Origin: DASUBV01 sp036510065
GTDB lineage: Bacteria > Actinomycetota > Actinomycetes > Streptosporangiales > Streptosporangiaceae
DNA: 64,000 nucleotides
Direction of reading: 5' to 3'
Assembly: GCA_036510065.1 (NCBI GenBank)
Contig: DATCEO010000204.1
Coordinates: forward strand, 3,834-67,833
Shown: positions 49,862 to 58,800 of the stretch, in pieces
Layout: each line of letters begins with the position of its first letter
How positions within the stretch are numbered: position 1 is the first letter of the stretch
Notes under the pieces: generated by a model
The model's database searches: none
Seen by the model: the letters and a program-made list of their open reading frames with translations, nothing else
What the model was told of the DNA's origin: nothing
Made by a program: the position numbers and the translations under genes

Positions 49862-51424
49862 GTGCCGGCAGATCCCTCGGCTGGCCTCTCAGACGGCGTC
49901 GTTATCGTGGGAGCAGGGCCGACCGGGCTGATCCTAGCGGCAGAACTGGCCCTCGCGGGCGTGCGTTGCCTGGTTCTGGAACGGCGATCGGGGCCCCAGG
50001 ATGCCTCTCGCGCGATCTGCCTGCACGCACGGACCATGGAAGTGCTGGATCTGCGCGGGCAGGCCGCGATCTTCGCCGACGCCGGACTGGCCGTGCCGTC
50101 GTTCCCGCTCGGCCCGCGCGGGGCCAAGATCGCGTTCGGGGCCCTCGATTCCGACTTTCCTTACATGCTCGACATGCCGCAGAGCCAGATCGAGCGGCTG
50201 CTGCTGGCCAGGGCGACCGAGCTCGGCGCGGACGTCCGCTGGTCCGCCACGGTGACGGGGGTCCATCAGGACGACGCGGGGGTCGCCGTCACGCTCGCCG
50301 ATGGCAGTCAGGAAAGAGCTAGCTATGTCGCTGGCTGCGATGGAGTGCGTAGTTTCGTCAGGGATGCCACGGCAATTCCGTTTCCGGGATCCCACAATCC
50401 GGGCTCGGTGATCCTGGCCGATCTTCGCCTGGACGGACTGCCCATGGATGCCGCCTACGGCGACCTTTCCGCGAACGGGATGCTGCTGGTGTTTCCCTTT
50501 CGGGACTGTACGTGCCGGGTGGTCCTCTACGACTTCGCGCGGGCCGATGTCCCGGTCACCGAGCCGGTGCCGCTGACCGAGGTCGTGGACGGGCTGCGCC
50601 GCGTCGTCGGGCAGGACTTCGGGGCGCACGACCTGATCTGGTCGGGCCGGTACCGCAGCGAGAGCCGCCAGGCACCTGCCTACCGGGCGGGCCGGGTGCT
50701 GCTGGCCGGAGACGCCGCCCACGCACATTCGCCGGCCGGGGCGCAGGGCATGAACACCGGGCTGCAGGACGCGGTCAACCTGGGCTGGAAGCTGGCCGCC
50801 GTCCTGGGCGGGTGGGGGCCGGAGTGGCTGCTCGATTCCTACCATGCCGAGCGGCACCCGGTGGGCGCCGCCGTGCTGGCGCTGACCGGCCGCCAGTTCC
50901 GGCTGAACACCGTCAGGTCGCCCGCCGGCCGCGCGCTGCGCTGGGCGGTCCACCGGCTGATCGTGCCGCTGCCGCCGGTCCAGGGCCGCCTGGCCCGGGA
51001 TTACTCCGGCCTGTCGGTCAGCTACCCGCCCGTCCCGCCCGGTGGCAGGCCGGGCGCGGCGGCCGGCGCTGAGTCGGGTGCGGCGCGCGGGACTGCCGCG
51101 CGGGGACTGCTGCCCGCGCACCGGCTGGCCGGGTCTCGGCTGCCGCGCGCCCGGCTGACTCTCGCCGGCGGGGCCACGGTGTCGCCGTATGACCTGCTCC
51201 ACGACGGCAGGTTCCTGCTCCTGGACCAGTCCGCGGCCGGTGGCGCCGCCATCCTGCCCGACCGGATCCGCCACGTGAGCTACCAGGAGTCCGCGCCGCG
51301 CCTGCCGCCCGCCCTGCTGGTCCGGCCCGACGGCTACCTGGCCTGGGCCAGCGACGAACCCGACCCGGCCGCCCGCCGGTCGGCCGCGATCAGCGCCGCC
51401 CAGCTCTGGTGCGGCCCGCGCTAG
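49862..51424 (+). CDS. FAD-dependent aromatic-ring monooxygenase
   Basis: A 520-residue class A flavoprotein hydroxylase (PheA/TfdB/polyketide oxygenase type). The GxGxxG motif is VVIVGAGPTGLILAAELALAG. YVAGCDGVRSFVRD is the DG motif. GRVLLAGDAAHAHSPAGAQG, with GMNTGLQDAVNLGWKLA after it, is the GD motif. The C-terminal thioredoxin-like domain is reduced and interrupted by a glycine/alanine-rich loop. GTG 49862 has AGGAGG four bases upstream. Typical substrates are phenols, antibiotics or polyketides; no biosynthetic genes flank it, so a detoxification or catabolic role is as likely. Confidence 0.9.
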   Translation: MPADPSAGLSDGVVIVGAGPTGLILAAELALAGVRCLVLERRSGPQDASRAICLHARTMEVLDLRGQAAIFADAGLAVPSFPLGPRGAKIAFGALDSDFPYMLDMPQSQIERLLLARATELGADVRWSATVTGVHQDDAGVAVTLADGSQERASYVAGCDGVRSFVRDATAIPFPGSHNPGSVILADLRLDGLPMDAAYGDLSANGMLLVFPFRDCTCRVVLYDFARADVPVTEPVPLTEVVDGLRRVVGQDFGAHDLIWSGRYRSESRQAPAYRAGRVLLAGDAAHAHSPAGAQGMNTGLQDAVNLGWKLAAVLGGWGPEWLLDSYHAERHPVGAAVLALTGRQFRLNTVRSPAGRALRWAVHRLIVPLPPVQGRLARDYSGLSVSYPPVPPGGRPGAAAGAESGAARGTAARGLLPAHRLAGSRLPRARLTLAGGATVSPYDLLHDGRFLLLDQSAAGGAAILPDRIRHVSYQESAPRLPPALLVRPDGYLAWASDEPDPAARRSAAISAAQLWCGPR

Positions 51425-51504
51425 CCGGCCCGGGCCGAACTAGCCGGCCCGGCCCGCGCTTGGCGGCCTGGGGCCCCGCGGCGCTGTTTGGGACCCACGA
51501 CGCC

Positions 51505-51560
51505 GCATGATCGCGGGGACTTTTCAGCAGCGACCACTGAAAAGTCCCCGGGGATCATGC
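51505..51560. terminator. Long near-perfect palindrome between convergent genes
   Basis: GCATGATC plus GGGGACTTTTCAG on the left (51505-51527) pairs with CTGAAAAGTCCCC plus GATCATGC on the right (51537-51560), around a nine-base loop. This gives 21 base pairs with a small internal bulge. It separates the convergent monooxygenase and arabinofuranosidase genes, so it can terminate both. The stem core recurs at 28925-28962. Confidence 0.65.
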
Positions 51561-51598
51561 GCTGCCCCCCGTTGCGGGCGCCAGTAACTGGCGGCCGG

Positions 51599-53074
51599 CT
51601 AGCGGGTCATCGCCGTCTCGATGACGGTGAAGGACTGGGGCGGGAGGGTGAGGGACAGCAGCGCGCCGTCGGGCTTCTCCGAGCCCTCGGTCACGGTCGC
51701 GGCCTCAACGTCTGGCAGGACGCGGGCGGACCGGCCCCGTTCCGCCGTTACGACAGTGATGTCGGCGACCCCGTCGAACTCGCCGTCGCGCAGGGCCAGG
51801 TGGACGGGCTCGGGCTCGGCGCTCCGGTTGACCAGCGTGACCGCGAGCCGGTCCCGGCTGGGCGACGTGGTCGCGGCGGCATCCACGACGGTGAACGGGC
51901 CCAGGTCGGCGAACCGGTGCAGCCACCGGCCGCGCGGCTCGGCGGCGGGTCCCTCGACGGTGGGCCCGGTCACGTGGCAGTCGATCGCCGCCTCGAGCGC
52001 CGCCCGGGCGTGCAGCAGGACCGGGTAGTAGATCGGCTGGGTGACGGCCGCCTGCGGGCTGGTGACGATGGGCGCGATGACGTTGACCATCTGGGCCAGG
52101 TTCGCCATCGCGACCCGGTCACAGTGACGGACGAACACGTTGAGGTAGGTGCCGACGGCCAGCGCGTCGGAGAAGTTGTAACGCTCCTCGAGGGCGCTGT
52201 CGCGGGTACGGAACCAGACGTTCCACTCGTCATAGGCGATCCGGGGCGGCTGGGCGATCTTCTTCACGTAGGCCACCCGGTCGATCAGCGCGCCCGCGGC
52301 CCGGATGGCCCGCTCGGCCTGGTGCGGCGCCAGCACGTTGGGCCAGTACTCGTCGCAGCCGGTGTACAGGTGGACCGAGTGCAGGTCAACGTGCTGGGCC
52401 AGGCCGTTGATGAGGGTCACGTCCCAGTCGCTCCAGCCGTTGTTGCCGCAGCTGACCAGGACGGCGTCAGGGTCCAGCCGCCGGATGGCCCGGGCCCACC
52501 GCGTCGCGGTGGCCACGTACTCCTCGGCGGACATCGAGCCGACCTGCCACTTGCCGTACATCTCGTTGCCCAGGGCCCAGTAGCGGACCTTGTACGGCTC
52601 GGGGTGGCCGTTGTCGCGGCGGCGGGCGGCCCACGAGGTGTTCCCGGCGCCGTTGCAGTACTCGATCCAGCTGAGGGCCTCCTCGAGCGTGCCGGTGCCC
52701 ATGTTCAGGCAGAGGTAGGGGTCGGTGCCGAGGTGGCGGCAGTAGGCGAGGAACTCGTCGGTGCCGAAGCGGTTGGATTCCTCGCCGCCCCAGGCCAGCT
52801 CCGTCCGGCGCGGGCGGGCATCCTTCGGGCCGATGCCGTCGGTCCAGTGGTAGTTGCTGGCGAAGTTGCCGCCGGGCCAGCGCAGGACGCCCATGCGCAG
52901 CTCGCGCAGCAGGCCGCTGACATCGGTGCGGAAGCCGCTGGCGTCGGCCAGGGGGGACCCCTCGTCGTAGAGGCCGCCGTAGATGCAGCGGCCCAGGTGC
53001 TCGATGAAGCCGCCGAATACGTTGCGGTCCAGCTGGCCCAGCTCGCGAGCCGGGTCAATGGCAATCCGGGTCAC
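51599..53074 (-). CDS. Alpha-L-arabinofuranosidase, GH51
   Basis: A glycosidase of about 491 residues that releases arabinofuranose from arabinan or arabinoxylan oligosaccharides. The family's FGGFIEHLGRCIYGG and RWPGGNFASNYHW open the barrel. The acid/base is E171 in WALGNEMYG and the nucleophile is E283 in YDEWNVW. A C-terminal beta-sandwich completes the protein. There is no signal peptide, so it acts in the cytoplasm on imported oligosaccharides. The start is GTG 53074 (VTRIAIDPAREL); the frame runs on to 53245 but those residues look non-coding. No arabinose transporter is adjacent. Confidence 0.92.
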   Translation of the reverse strand: MTRIAIDPARELGQLDRNVFGGFIEHLGRCIYGGLYDEGSPLADASGFRTDVSGLLRELRMGVLRWPGGNFASNYHWTDGIGPKDARPRRTELAWGGEESNRFGTDEFLAYCRHLGTDPYLCLNMGTGTLEEALSWIEYCNGAGNTSWAARRRDNGHPEPYKVRYWALGNEMYGKWQVGSMSAEEYVATATRWARAIRRLDPDAVLVSCGNNGWSDWDVTLINGLAQHVDLHSVHLYTGCDEYWPNVLAPHQAERAIRAAGALIDRVAYVKKIAQPPRIAYDEWNVWFRTRDSALEERYNFSDALAVGTYLNVFVRHCDRVAMANLAQMVNVIAPIVTSPQAAVTQPIYYPVLLHARAALEAAIDCHVTGPTVEGPAAEPRGRWLHRFADLGPFTVVDAAATTSPSRDRLAVTLVNRSAEPEPVHLALRDGEFDGVADITVVTAERGRSARVLPDVEAATVTEGSEKPDGALLSLTLPPQSFTVIETAMTR

Positions 53075-53332
53075 GCCGGAACCGTGCCGGGTGACGCTGC
53101 CTGGCGCTCTGTCGGGCTGCTGGTCCGCCTTGGGCCGGGACCGTGATGACCGAAACGTGGTGGCGTCCCATCCTCTGCTGCCGATGCCCGCGGTTCCGCG
53201 GCGGTCCTGCGAAAGGCGCCGAAGCCGGGGCAAATGTCGCCTCACGTTAGGGACACTGATGATCTCCCGTCAAGCGGCCGGCGACCCATGCGAGGATTGC
53301 CGGGCGCGTCGTCTCGTCGAAAGGTCGTGCGC

Positions 53333-54301
53333 ATGAGCCGGGTCGTCGTCATCGGAGCCACCGGCCACATCGGCACCTACCTGATCCCGCGGCTGGTCTG
53401 CGCCGGGCATGAGGTGATAGCGATCAGCCGGGGCACCCGCGAGGTTTACCAGCAGTTCCCGGAGTGGGGCGCGGTCACCCGGGTCAGTGCCGACCGCGAG
53501 GCGGAGGACGCCGCGGGCAGCTTCGGCGGCCGGGTCGCCGCGCTGGACCCGGACATGGTGATCGACCTGGTCTGCTTCACCGCGGCCTCGGCGCGGCAGC
53601 TCGTCGACGCGCTGCGCCCGTCCCGTCCGCTGCTGGTGCACTGCGGGACGATCTGGGTGCACGGCCCGGCGCTGCGGGTGCCGGTCACCGAGGACGAGCC
53701 GCGGACCGGCTACGGCCCGTACGGCACGGGCAAGGCCGAGATCGAGGCGCTGCTGCACCGCGAGACGCTGGCGGGCGGCGTTCCGGCTATCGTGCTGCAC
53801 CCCGGTCACATCAGCGGGCCCGGCTGGCCGGTCATCACCCCGGCCGGCAACCTGGATCCCGGCGTCTGGACGAGCCTGGCCACGGGCCGGCCACTGCCGC
53901 TGCCGGATAACGGACTAGGCGTCCTGCATCACGTTCACGCCGACGACGTGGCCCAGGCGTTCGAGCGGGCGCTGTCGCGCCCGGCCGCGATCGGGGCCAG
54001 CTTCCACGTGGTCGCCGAGCAGGCCATGACGCTGCGCGGCCTGGCCACGGGAGTGGCCCGGTGGTTCGGCCGCGAGCCGGTGCTCGACTTCGTCGAGTGG
54101 GCGGAGTTCGACCGCCGCGTGGCTCCCGAGCACGCGGCCACCACCCGCGACCACAGCTTCCGCAGCATTGCCGCCAGCATCGCGCGCGGCCGGGAGGTAC
54201 TCGGCTTCGCGCCGCGGTTCACCGCGCTCGACGCCCTGCACGAGGCGCTGCGGTGGCTCGTGGCCCACGGCCAGGCAGACGTGGGCGGCCAGGAGTTCTA
54301 G
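53333..54301 (+). CDS. NAD-dependent epimerase/dehydratase-family protein
   Basis: A 322-residue extended short-chain dehydrogenase. The nucleotide motif is VVVIGATGHIGTYLIPRL. In place of YxxxK there is a tyrosine/glycine/lysine stretch YGPYGTGKAEIE that keeps Y and K five residues apart. HHVHADDVAQAFERAL is the substrate-side helix. The family includes sugar-nucleotide epimerases and reductases; the substrate is not predictable. ATG 53333 is preceded by AAAGG. It is transcribed away from the arabinofuranosidase gene, but co-function in sugar use is only suggested by proximity. Confidence 0.82.
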   Translation: MSRVVVIGATGHIGTYLIPRLVCAGHEVIAISRGTREVYQQFPEWGAVTRVSADREAEDAAGSFGGRVAALDPDMVIDLVCFTAASARQLVDALRPSRPLLVHCGTIWVHGPALRVPVTEDEPRTGYGPYGTGKAEIEALLHRETLAGGVPAIVLHPGHISGPGWPVITPAGNLDPGVWTSLATGRPLPLPDNGLGVLHHVHADDVAQAFERALSRPAAIGASFHVVAEQAMTLRGLATGVARWFGREPVLDFVEWAEFDRRVAPEHAATTRDHSFRSIAASIARGREVLGFAPRFTALDALHEALRWLVAHGQADVGGQEF

Positions 54302-54310
54302 GCCGGTTCC

Positions 54311-54349
54311 GCCGATCTGGCCCGCCGATCTGGCCCGCCGATCTGGACG
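54311..54349. repeat. Three tandem 13-bp repeats
   Basis: GCCGATCTGG(C/A)C(C/G) occurs three times back to back (54311-54323, 54324-54336, 54337-54349), just after the epimerase stop. A further GCCGATCTGGGG lies at about 55830 beyond the sigma/anti-sigma pair. The role is unknown. Confidence 0.5.
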
Positions 54350-54415
54350 GCCCGGTCAACCTTCTGCTTCGCCGCGTCGTGCATGGAGTGTGGGGCGAGT
54401 GAGGCGAGGACCGCA

Positions 54416-55024
54416 GTGAGCCAGCAGGCCGACCTGCCCGGACAGGCAGACATCATCGGCGCGGAGCACGCAAGGGCGTCGTTCGAGGATTACGTCACGG
54501 CCTCCTCGGGCCGGCTCTTCACCATGGCGCTGCTGCTCACCGGTTACAACCGGGCCGAGGCCGAGGATCTGCTGCAGAGCGTGCTCGAGCGCGCCCACCG
54601 GCGCTGGCCGCGGATCGGCCGGTCCGGCCATGACCCCGGGCCGTACGTACGCAAGATGCTGGTCAACGCCTCGGTCGACCGGTGGCGGCTGCTGCGACGG
54701 CGTCCGGAGGAGCCGCTCGCCGCCGCCAGCGCCGTGCCGGCGGGCGGCGATGAGGCGGCTCTGCTCGCCGAGCGGGACCAGTTGCTGCGGGCCATGGCCG
54801 CGCTGCCGGCCGGCCAGCGCGCCGTCCTCGTGCTGCGCTACTTCGAGGACCTCTCGGAGGCGCAGGCGGCCGCGGCCCTGGGCTGCAGCGTCGGCTCGGT
54901 GAAAAGTCAGTCCGCCCGCGCACTGGCCCGGCTGCGGACGGTCGTCGGCGCGCCCGACGAGCCGGATGACCGCAGTCCCGATAGCCGGCGCCAGGAAGGC
55001 GGGAGGCGTCATGGACGATCTTGA
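54416..55024 (+). CDS. SigE-family ECF RNA polymerase sigma factor
   Basis: An ECF sigma factor of about 202 residues. Region 2 is FEDYVTASSGRLFTMALLLT with AEDLLQSVLERAHRRW, and region 4 is LPAGQRAVLVLRYFEDLSEA with the recognition helix LGCSVGSVKSQSARALARL. GTG 54416 (six bases after GAGG) is preferred over ATG 54383, which lacks a site. The stop lies inside the next gene, which starts at 55011, so the sigma factor and its membrane partner are translationally coupled, typical of sigma/anti-sigma pairs. Confidence 0.88.
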   Translation: MSQQADLPGQADIIGAEHARASFEDYVTASSGRLFTMALLLTGYNRAEAEDLLQSVLERAHRRWPRIGRSGHDPGPYVRKMLVNASVDRWRLLRRRPEEPLAAASAVPAGGDEAALLAERDQLLRAMAALPAGQRAVLVLRYFEDLSEAQAAAALGCSVGSVKSQSARALARLRTVVGAPDEPDDRSPDSRRQEGGRRHGRS

Positions 55025-55814
55025 ACGCAGACTGCGGGCCGCTCTGCAGACGGCGGCCGAGCCCCCGCCCCCCGGTCTGCTGGCGGCGGTCCGGCGCCGG
55101 CGGACCCGGCACCTGCGCCGCGTCGGCGCCGGCTGCGTTGCGGCCGTGGCGGTGCTTGCGGTGGCCATGCCGCCCGCGGCCCGCGCGCTGCGGGCGGGCA
55201 CCGGTCCCGCTCCGGCGGTCGGCGCTGCTCATCACGCGGCGCACGGTGCCCACGGCCCGGCGCGCCCGGCGCCCGCGACCCAGCCCGTGGCCGGAACCGC
55301 GCTGGTCGACTGCCGGTCCGAGCGGAACGGGCCGTTGTCGCCAACCTGGCAGGCACAGAGCGTGCGCGTCGGCCCGGTGTGGTTCGTCTATGCGGGCATC
55401 CAGGGCCCTTGGACGGCCAGCCTGCCCCTGGGCGGCGGGTACGTCCCGTCGGTGTCGGCCGGGCAGCCGACGAGAGCCATCAGCGTGATCATCGCGGTCC
55501 GCAACGGAAGTACGGTCGTAGTGTCGGCCGCTCCGGCGGCCCGCCAGCATCTTCGCTTCCTGACCGTTCACGGCCAGGACGTGACCACGTTCAGCCTGCG
55601 CTACGGGCATCCGGGCCTGACCCTGATGGGCTGCCCGGCCAGCCCGGTCGGGACCGGGATCCCGGAGAGCTACGCCGCCGGGCTGACCGTGTACTGGGTG
55701 CCGTTCCTCACCTACCTGCCGCGCTGCGTCCCGCTGGTGATTCGCCAGCTGCCCGGCGGCCGGCCAGTCCGGTTCACGCTGTCGAGGTCCGGCGGCACCT
55801 GCCCGGCGCAGTGA
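55011..55814 (+). CDS. Membrane-anchored partner of the ECF sigma factor (putative anti-sigma)
   Basis: A 267-residue single-pass protein. The cytoplasmic N-terminus starts MDDLERRLRAALQTAAEPPP, as in many actinobacterial proteins encoded beside SigE-family sigma factors. One helix follows at about residues 43-62 and an extracytoplasmic domain of about 190 residues with four cysteines. It lacks the HxxxCxxC zinc motif, so it is not a ZAS anti-sigma factor. GGGAGG six bases before ATG 55011 and the 14-base overlap with the sigma gene suggest equal expression. The anti-sigma role is inferred from position only. Confidence 0.75.
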   Translation: MDDLERRLRAALQTAAEPPPPGLLAAVRRRRTRHLRRVGAGCVAAVAVLAVAMPPAARALRAGTGPAPAVGAAHHAAHGAHGPARPAPATQPVAGTALVDCRSERNGPLSPTWQAQSVRVGPVWFVYAGIQGPWTASLPLGGGYVPSVSAGQPTRAISVIIAVRNGSTVVVSAAPAARQHLRFLTVHGQDVTTFSLRYGHPGLTLMGCPASPVGTGIPESYAAGLTVYWVPFLTYLPRCVPLVIRQLPGGRPVRFTLSRSGGTCPAQ

Positions 55815-55836
55815 AGACCTGGCCGCCGATCTGGGG

Positions 55837-56631
55837 CTAGGCGTCCCGGGCTGGCTCGCCGTGACCGGCGTTGGCCCGGCCGCGGCCCCAGTAGGCCTTG
55901 GGCGACATCTGGTCCTGGCGCAGGCCGCGAGCGGCCAGGGCCTCGCGCAGCGCCAGCACGACCCTGGCCTCGCCGAGCAGGTAGGCGTGGCCCTTGCCGG
56001 GCGGCAGCTCCACCTCGGCAGCCTCGCTGACCAGGTCGGCCGGCTCGCCGGCCGGGCGGCCGAGCCGGTGCAGCCAGGTCATCCTGGTCCGGGCCGGCGC
56101 GTTCAGCTCCTGCTCGTCGGCCGGATCGGGGACCTCGAGCACCACCGTCGCGACCGAGTCACCGGGCAGCGACTCGGTCATGGCGAAGATCGCCGGCAGC
56201 GCCGACTCGTCGCCCATGAACAAGTGCCAGTCCGCGGCGGGCAAGGTAGTAACCTTCCCGCGCGGGCCGATGCCCTCGATGCGGTCACCAGGCCGGGCCG
56301 AGCGCACCCAGCGCTCGCCGGGGCCGTCACCGTGCAGGACGACGTCGAGAGTCAGCAGCCGGCGGGCGGGGTCCCGGTGCCGGATCGTGTAGCGGCGCCG
56401 GACGGGCCGGTTGCCGTCGGCTGCGACCAGCAGCATCACGTCCTGGCCAGGCGCGTAGGTGAAGCCGTCGAGCTCGTCGGCCGTCAGCTCCAGCCGTTGC
56501 ATATGCGGGGTCAGCTGCCCGGTCCCGGCGACGTCGAACCGCAGCCGGCGGGTGTCCGCCAGGTTTCCCGACAGCTGAGCGAACGGGTCGTCCAGGTTCG
56601 CCCGCACGACCTCCGGTAGCGCGTCGGTCAT
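55837..56631 (-). CDS. Siderophore-interacting FAD reductase (ViuB/SIP type)
   Basis: A 264-residue SIP-family flavoprotein that reduces ferric siderophores in the cytoplasm to free the iron. RRRYTIRHRDP is the FAD-binding motif, LFMGDESALPAIFAM the start of the NAD(P)H domain, and SPKAYWGRGRANAGHGEP the C-terminal family signature. It is divergent from a metal-chelate receptor gene across about 150 bases, so the pair probably serves iron acquisition. I could not see an obvious iron-box operator between them. Confidence 0.9.
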   Translation of the reverse strand: MTDALPEVVRANLDDPFAQLSGNLADTRRLRFDVAGTGQLTPHMQRLELTADELDGFTYAPGQDVMLLVAADGNRPVRRRYTIRHRDPARRLLTLDVVLHGDGPGERWVRSARPGDRIEGIGPRGKVTTLPAADWHLFMGDESALPAIFAMTESLPGDSVATVVLEVPDPADEQELNAPARTRMTWLHRLGRPAGEPADLVSEAAEVELPPGKGHAYLLGEARVVLALREALAARGLRQDQMSPKAYWGRGRANAGHGEPARDA

Positions 56632-56778
56632 GGAAATGATGCCTCTCGGTGTCGCCGGGCCGTCGCGCGGGCGCGCGACAGCTCACATTACGCGAGTACA
56701 GATCCGGCAAGTGACGCTAGAGGTTATGGCGCCGGGCGTTCAGAATGGGACCGAGCAAGGGAGCTGGGGGACACCGCC

Positions 56779-57657
56779 ATGCCCGACCACGAGGACCTCG
56801 GCCTGCCCGCTGACCGGCGGGATGACCTGGGCGCAGAGCGCGACGACCTGGGCCGCGAGGTGAAGGTACCCGGGTCGGTCACCCGGGTGGTATCACTGGT
56901 CCCGTCGCTGACCGAAGCGGTCGCGTCCTGCGCGCCGCGCATCCTGGTGGGCGCCACCAGCTGGTGCACGTACCCGGCGGACCTGGCGGTCAGCCGGATC
57001 GGCGGGACCAAGAAGCCCGCCGTCGAGCAGATCGTGGCGCTGGCCCCCGACATGGTGCTGGCCAACGAGGAAGAGAACCGGCAGGCGGACCTGGACGCGC
57101 TGCGCGCGGCCGGACTGGCCGTCTGGGTCACCCGGGTGCGGAACCTGCCCGAGGCGCTGACCTCCCTGGGCCGGATGCTGACCGTGGCCTGCGGGCTGCC
57201 CGCGCCGGCCTGGCTGGATGCGGCCGCCGCGGCCTGGCGCCGGGTGCCACCGCGGGCCGACGCGGCCAGCCGGACGGCCGTGGTTCCGATCTGGCGGCGG
57301 CCCTGGATGGTGCTCGGGCACGACACCTTCGCGGGTGACCTGCTCGACAGGCTCGGGGTGGCGAACCTGTACTCGGGCCACGCCGAGCGTTATCCGCGGG
57401 TCGGCATCGACGAAATCCGCGCCGCCGGGGCCGACCTGGTCGTGCTGCCGGACGAGCCGTACCGGTTCAGCGCCTCGGACGGCCCGGAGGCGTTCCCGGG
57501 TGATCGCACGGCGCTGCTCAGCGGCCGTCACCTGACCTGGTACGGGCCGTCCCTGACCGATGCCCCGGCGGTCCTGAGCCGGCAGCTCCTGGCCGCCCGG
57601 GTGCGCTGCCCCCGCTTACCCGCGGGCCGCGTCGGACCTGAACGGGCCCGGACCTGA
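56779..57657 (+). CDS. Helical-backbone metal-chelate receptor (BtuF/FepB-like)
   Basis: A 292-residue protein with the periplasmic-binding fold of siderophore/cobalamin receptors: RVVSLVPSLTEAVASCAP at the start of lobe 1, VEQIVALAPDMVLANEEENR, and the connecting helix around DALRAAGLAVWVTRV. It has no signal peptide or lipobox; the first 30 residues are acidic and charged, so the product is cytoplasmic or the ABC-receptor function is lost. No permease or ATPase gene follows. GGGAGC with GGGGGA lies before ATG 56779. It is divergent to the SIP reductase. Confidence 0.82.
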   Translation: MPDHEDLGLPADRRDDLGAERDDLGREVKVPGSVTRVVSLVPSLTEAVASCAPRILVGATSWCTYPADLAVSRIGGTKKPAVEQIVALAPDMVLANEEENRQADLDALRAAGLAVWVTRVRNLPEALTSLGRMLTVACGLPAPAWLDAAAAAWRRVPPRADAASRTAVVPIWRRPWMVLGHDTFAGDLLDRLGVANLYSGHAERYPRVGIDEIRAAGADLVVLPDEPYRFSASDGPEAFPGDRTALLSGRHLTWYGPSLTDAPAVLSRQLLAARVRCPRLPAGRVGPERART

Positions 57658-57924
57658 GAGGGCCGGACATGACAGCGCCCCCGGGAGCGCTTGCTCACGA
57701 GGGCGTGCCACGGCCGATGCGTAGGTCGCCTCTCGGCGAGATGCGCAACGCGGCTCCAGCCGAACGGTATTCCGCGAAGGCGGTAGTTGCGGCCCGGGGG
57801 ACACAGACGCACCGGCGATCATGTGGAACGCCCCCGTGCCCCGGGCTATTCCGAGCCGCGGAGAAGTTTCGCGGGGCGGCTAGAGTCGGGGACGACTGTC
57901 CGTTCGGTACGAGAGTGGGTTTCG

Positions 57925-58800
57925 TTGCTGTCGCTGGTCTTGCCCAAAGGTTCCCTGGAGCGCGCCACCCTCGACCTGTTTGACGCGGCTGACCTGACGG
58001 TGCAGCGGTCATCTGACCGTGACTACCATGCGACGATCGACGATCCCCGCATCGAGCGGGTCCGGTTCCTGCGGCCCCAGGAGATCCCCTCCTATGTCGC
58101 GGAGGGCCTGTTCGACCTCGGCATCACCGGCCGGGACTGGATCACCGAGACCGGTGCGAACGTGTCCTCGCTTGGCGAGCTGCAGTACTCCAAGGCGACC
58201 TCGGCGCCGGTCCGGGTGGTGCTCGCGGTGCCGGCCACCGCGTCGTTCGACTCGGTCAGCGACCTTCCCGACGGCCTGCGCATCTCGACGGAGTTTCCCG
58301 AGATCACGCGGCGGTTCCTGGAGGCGCGCGGGGTCAAGGCGGCCATCATCCCGTCCTACGGCGCGACGGAGGCCAAGGTCCCCGACATCGTGGACGCGAT
58401 CGTCGACCTGACCGAGACGGGCTCGTCGCTGCGCCGCAACGGCCTGCGGATCCTGGAGACCCTGCTGACCAGCTACACCGAGCTGATCGCGAACCCGGCC
58501 GCGCACGAGGACGCCAGTAAGCGAGCCGCCATGGAGGACATCGCGCTGCTGCTGCGCGGCGCGATCCAGGCCCGCGGCAGCGTGCTGCTCAAGCTCAACG
58601 TCGGCGTGGGCGAGCTGGGGGCCGTGACCGCCATGCTGCCGGCCATGTCGTCGCCCACCATTACGTCGCTGGCCCGCGGGGACATGCATGCCGTGGAGGC
58701 CGTGGTGCCCAAGCGCGGGGTCAACACGCTGATTCCGGCCCTCAAGTCCGCCGGGGCCCGCGACATCCTCGAAGTGCCCATCACCAAGATCGTCGAATAA
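57925..58800 (+). CDS. hisG: ATP phosphoribosyltransferase
   Basis: A long-form HisG of about 291 residues, catalysing the first step of histidine synthesis: PRPP plus ATP to phosphoribosyl-ATP. SLVLPKGSLERATLDLFDAA and GLFDLGITGRDWI are the substrate motifs. IVDLTETGSSLRRNGLRI is the PRPP loop, and the C-terminal regulatory ACT-like domain is complete. The start is TTG 57925 (reading MLSLVLPKGS), with GAGAGTGGG upstream; longer frames give non-homologous N-termini. There are no other his genes next to it (hisE is often adjacent), so it is either separated from the pathway or a second copy. Confidence 0.85.
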   Translation: MLSLVLPKGSLERATLDLFDAADLTVQRSSDRDYHATIDDPRIERVRFLRPQEIPSYVAEGLFDLGITGRDWITETGANVSSLGELQYSKATSAPVRVVLAVPATASFDSVSDLPDGLRISTEFPEITRRFLEARGVKAAIIPSYGATEAKVPDIVDAIVDLTETGSSLRRNGLRILETLLTSYTELIANPAAHEDASKRAAMEDIALLLRGAIQARGSVLLKLNVGVGELGAVTAMLPAMSSPTITSLARGDMHAVEAVVPKRGVNTLIPALKSAGARDILEVPITKIVE

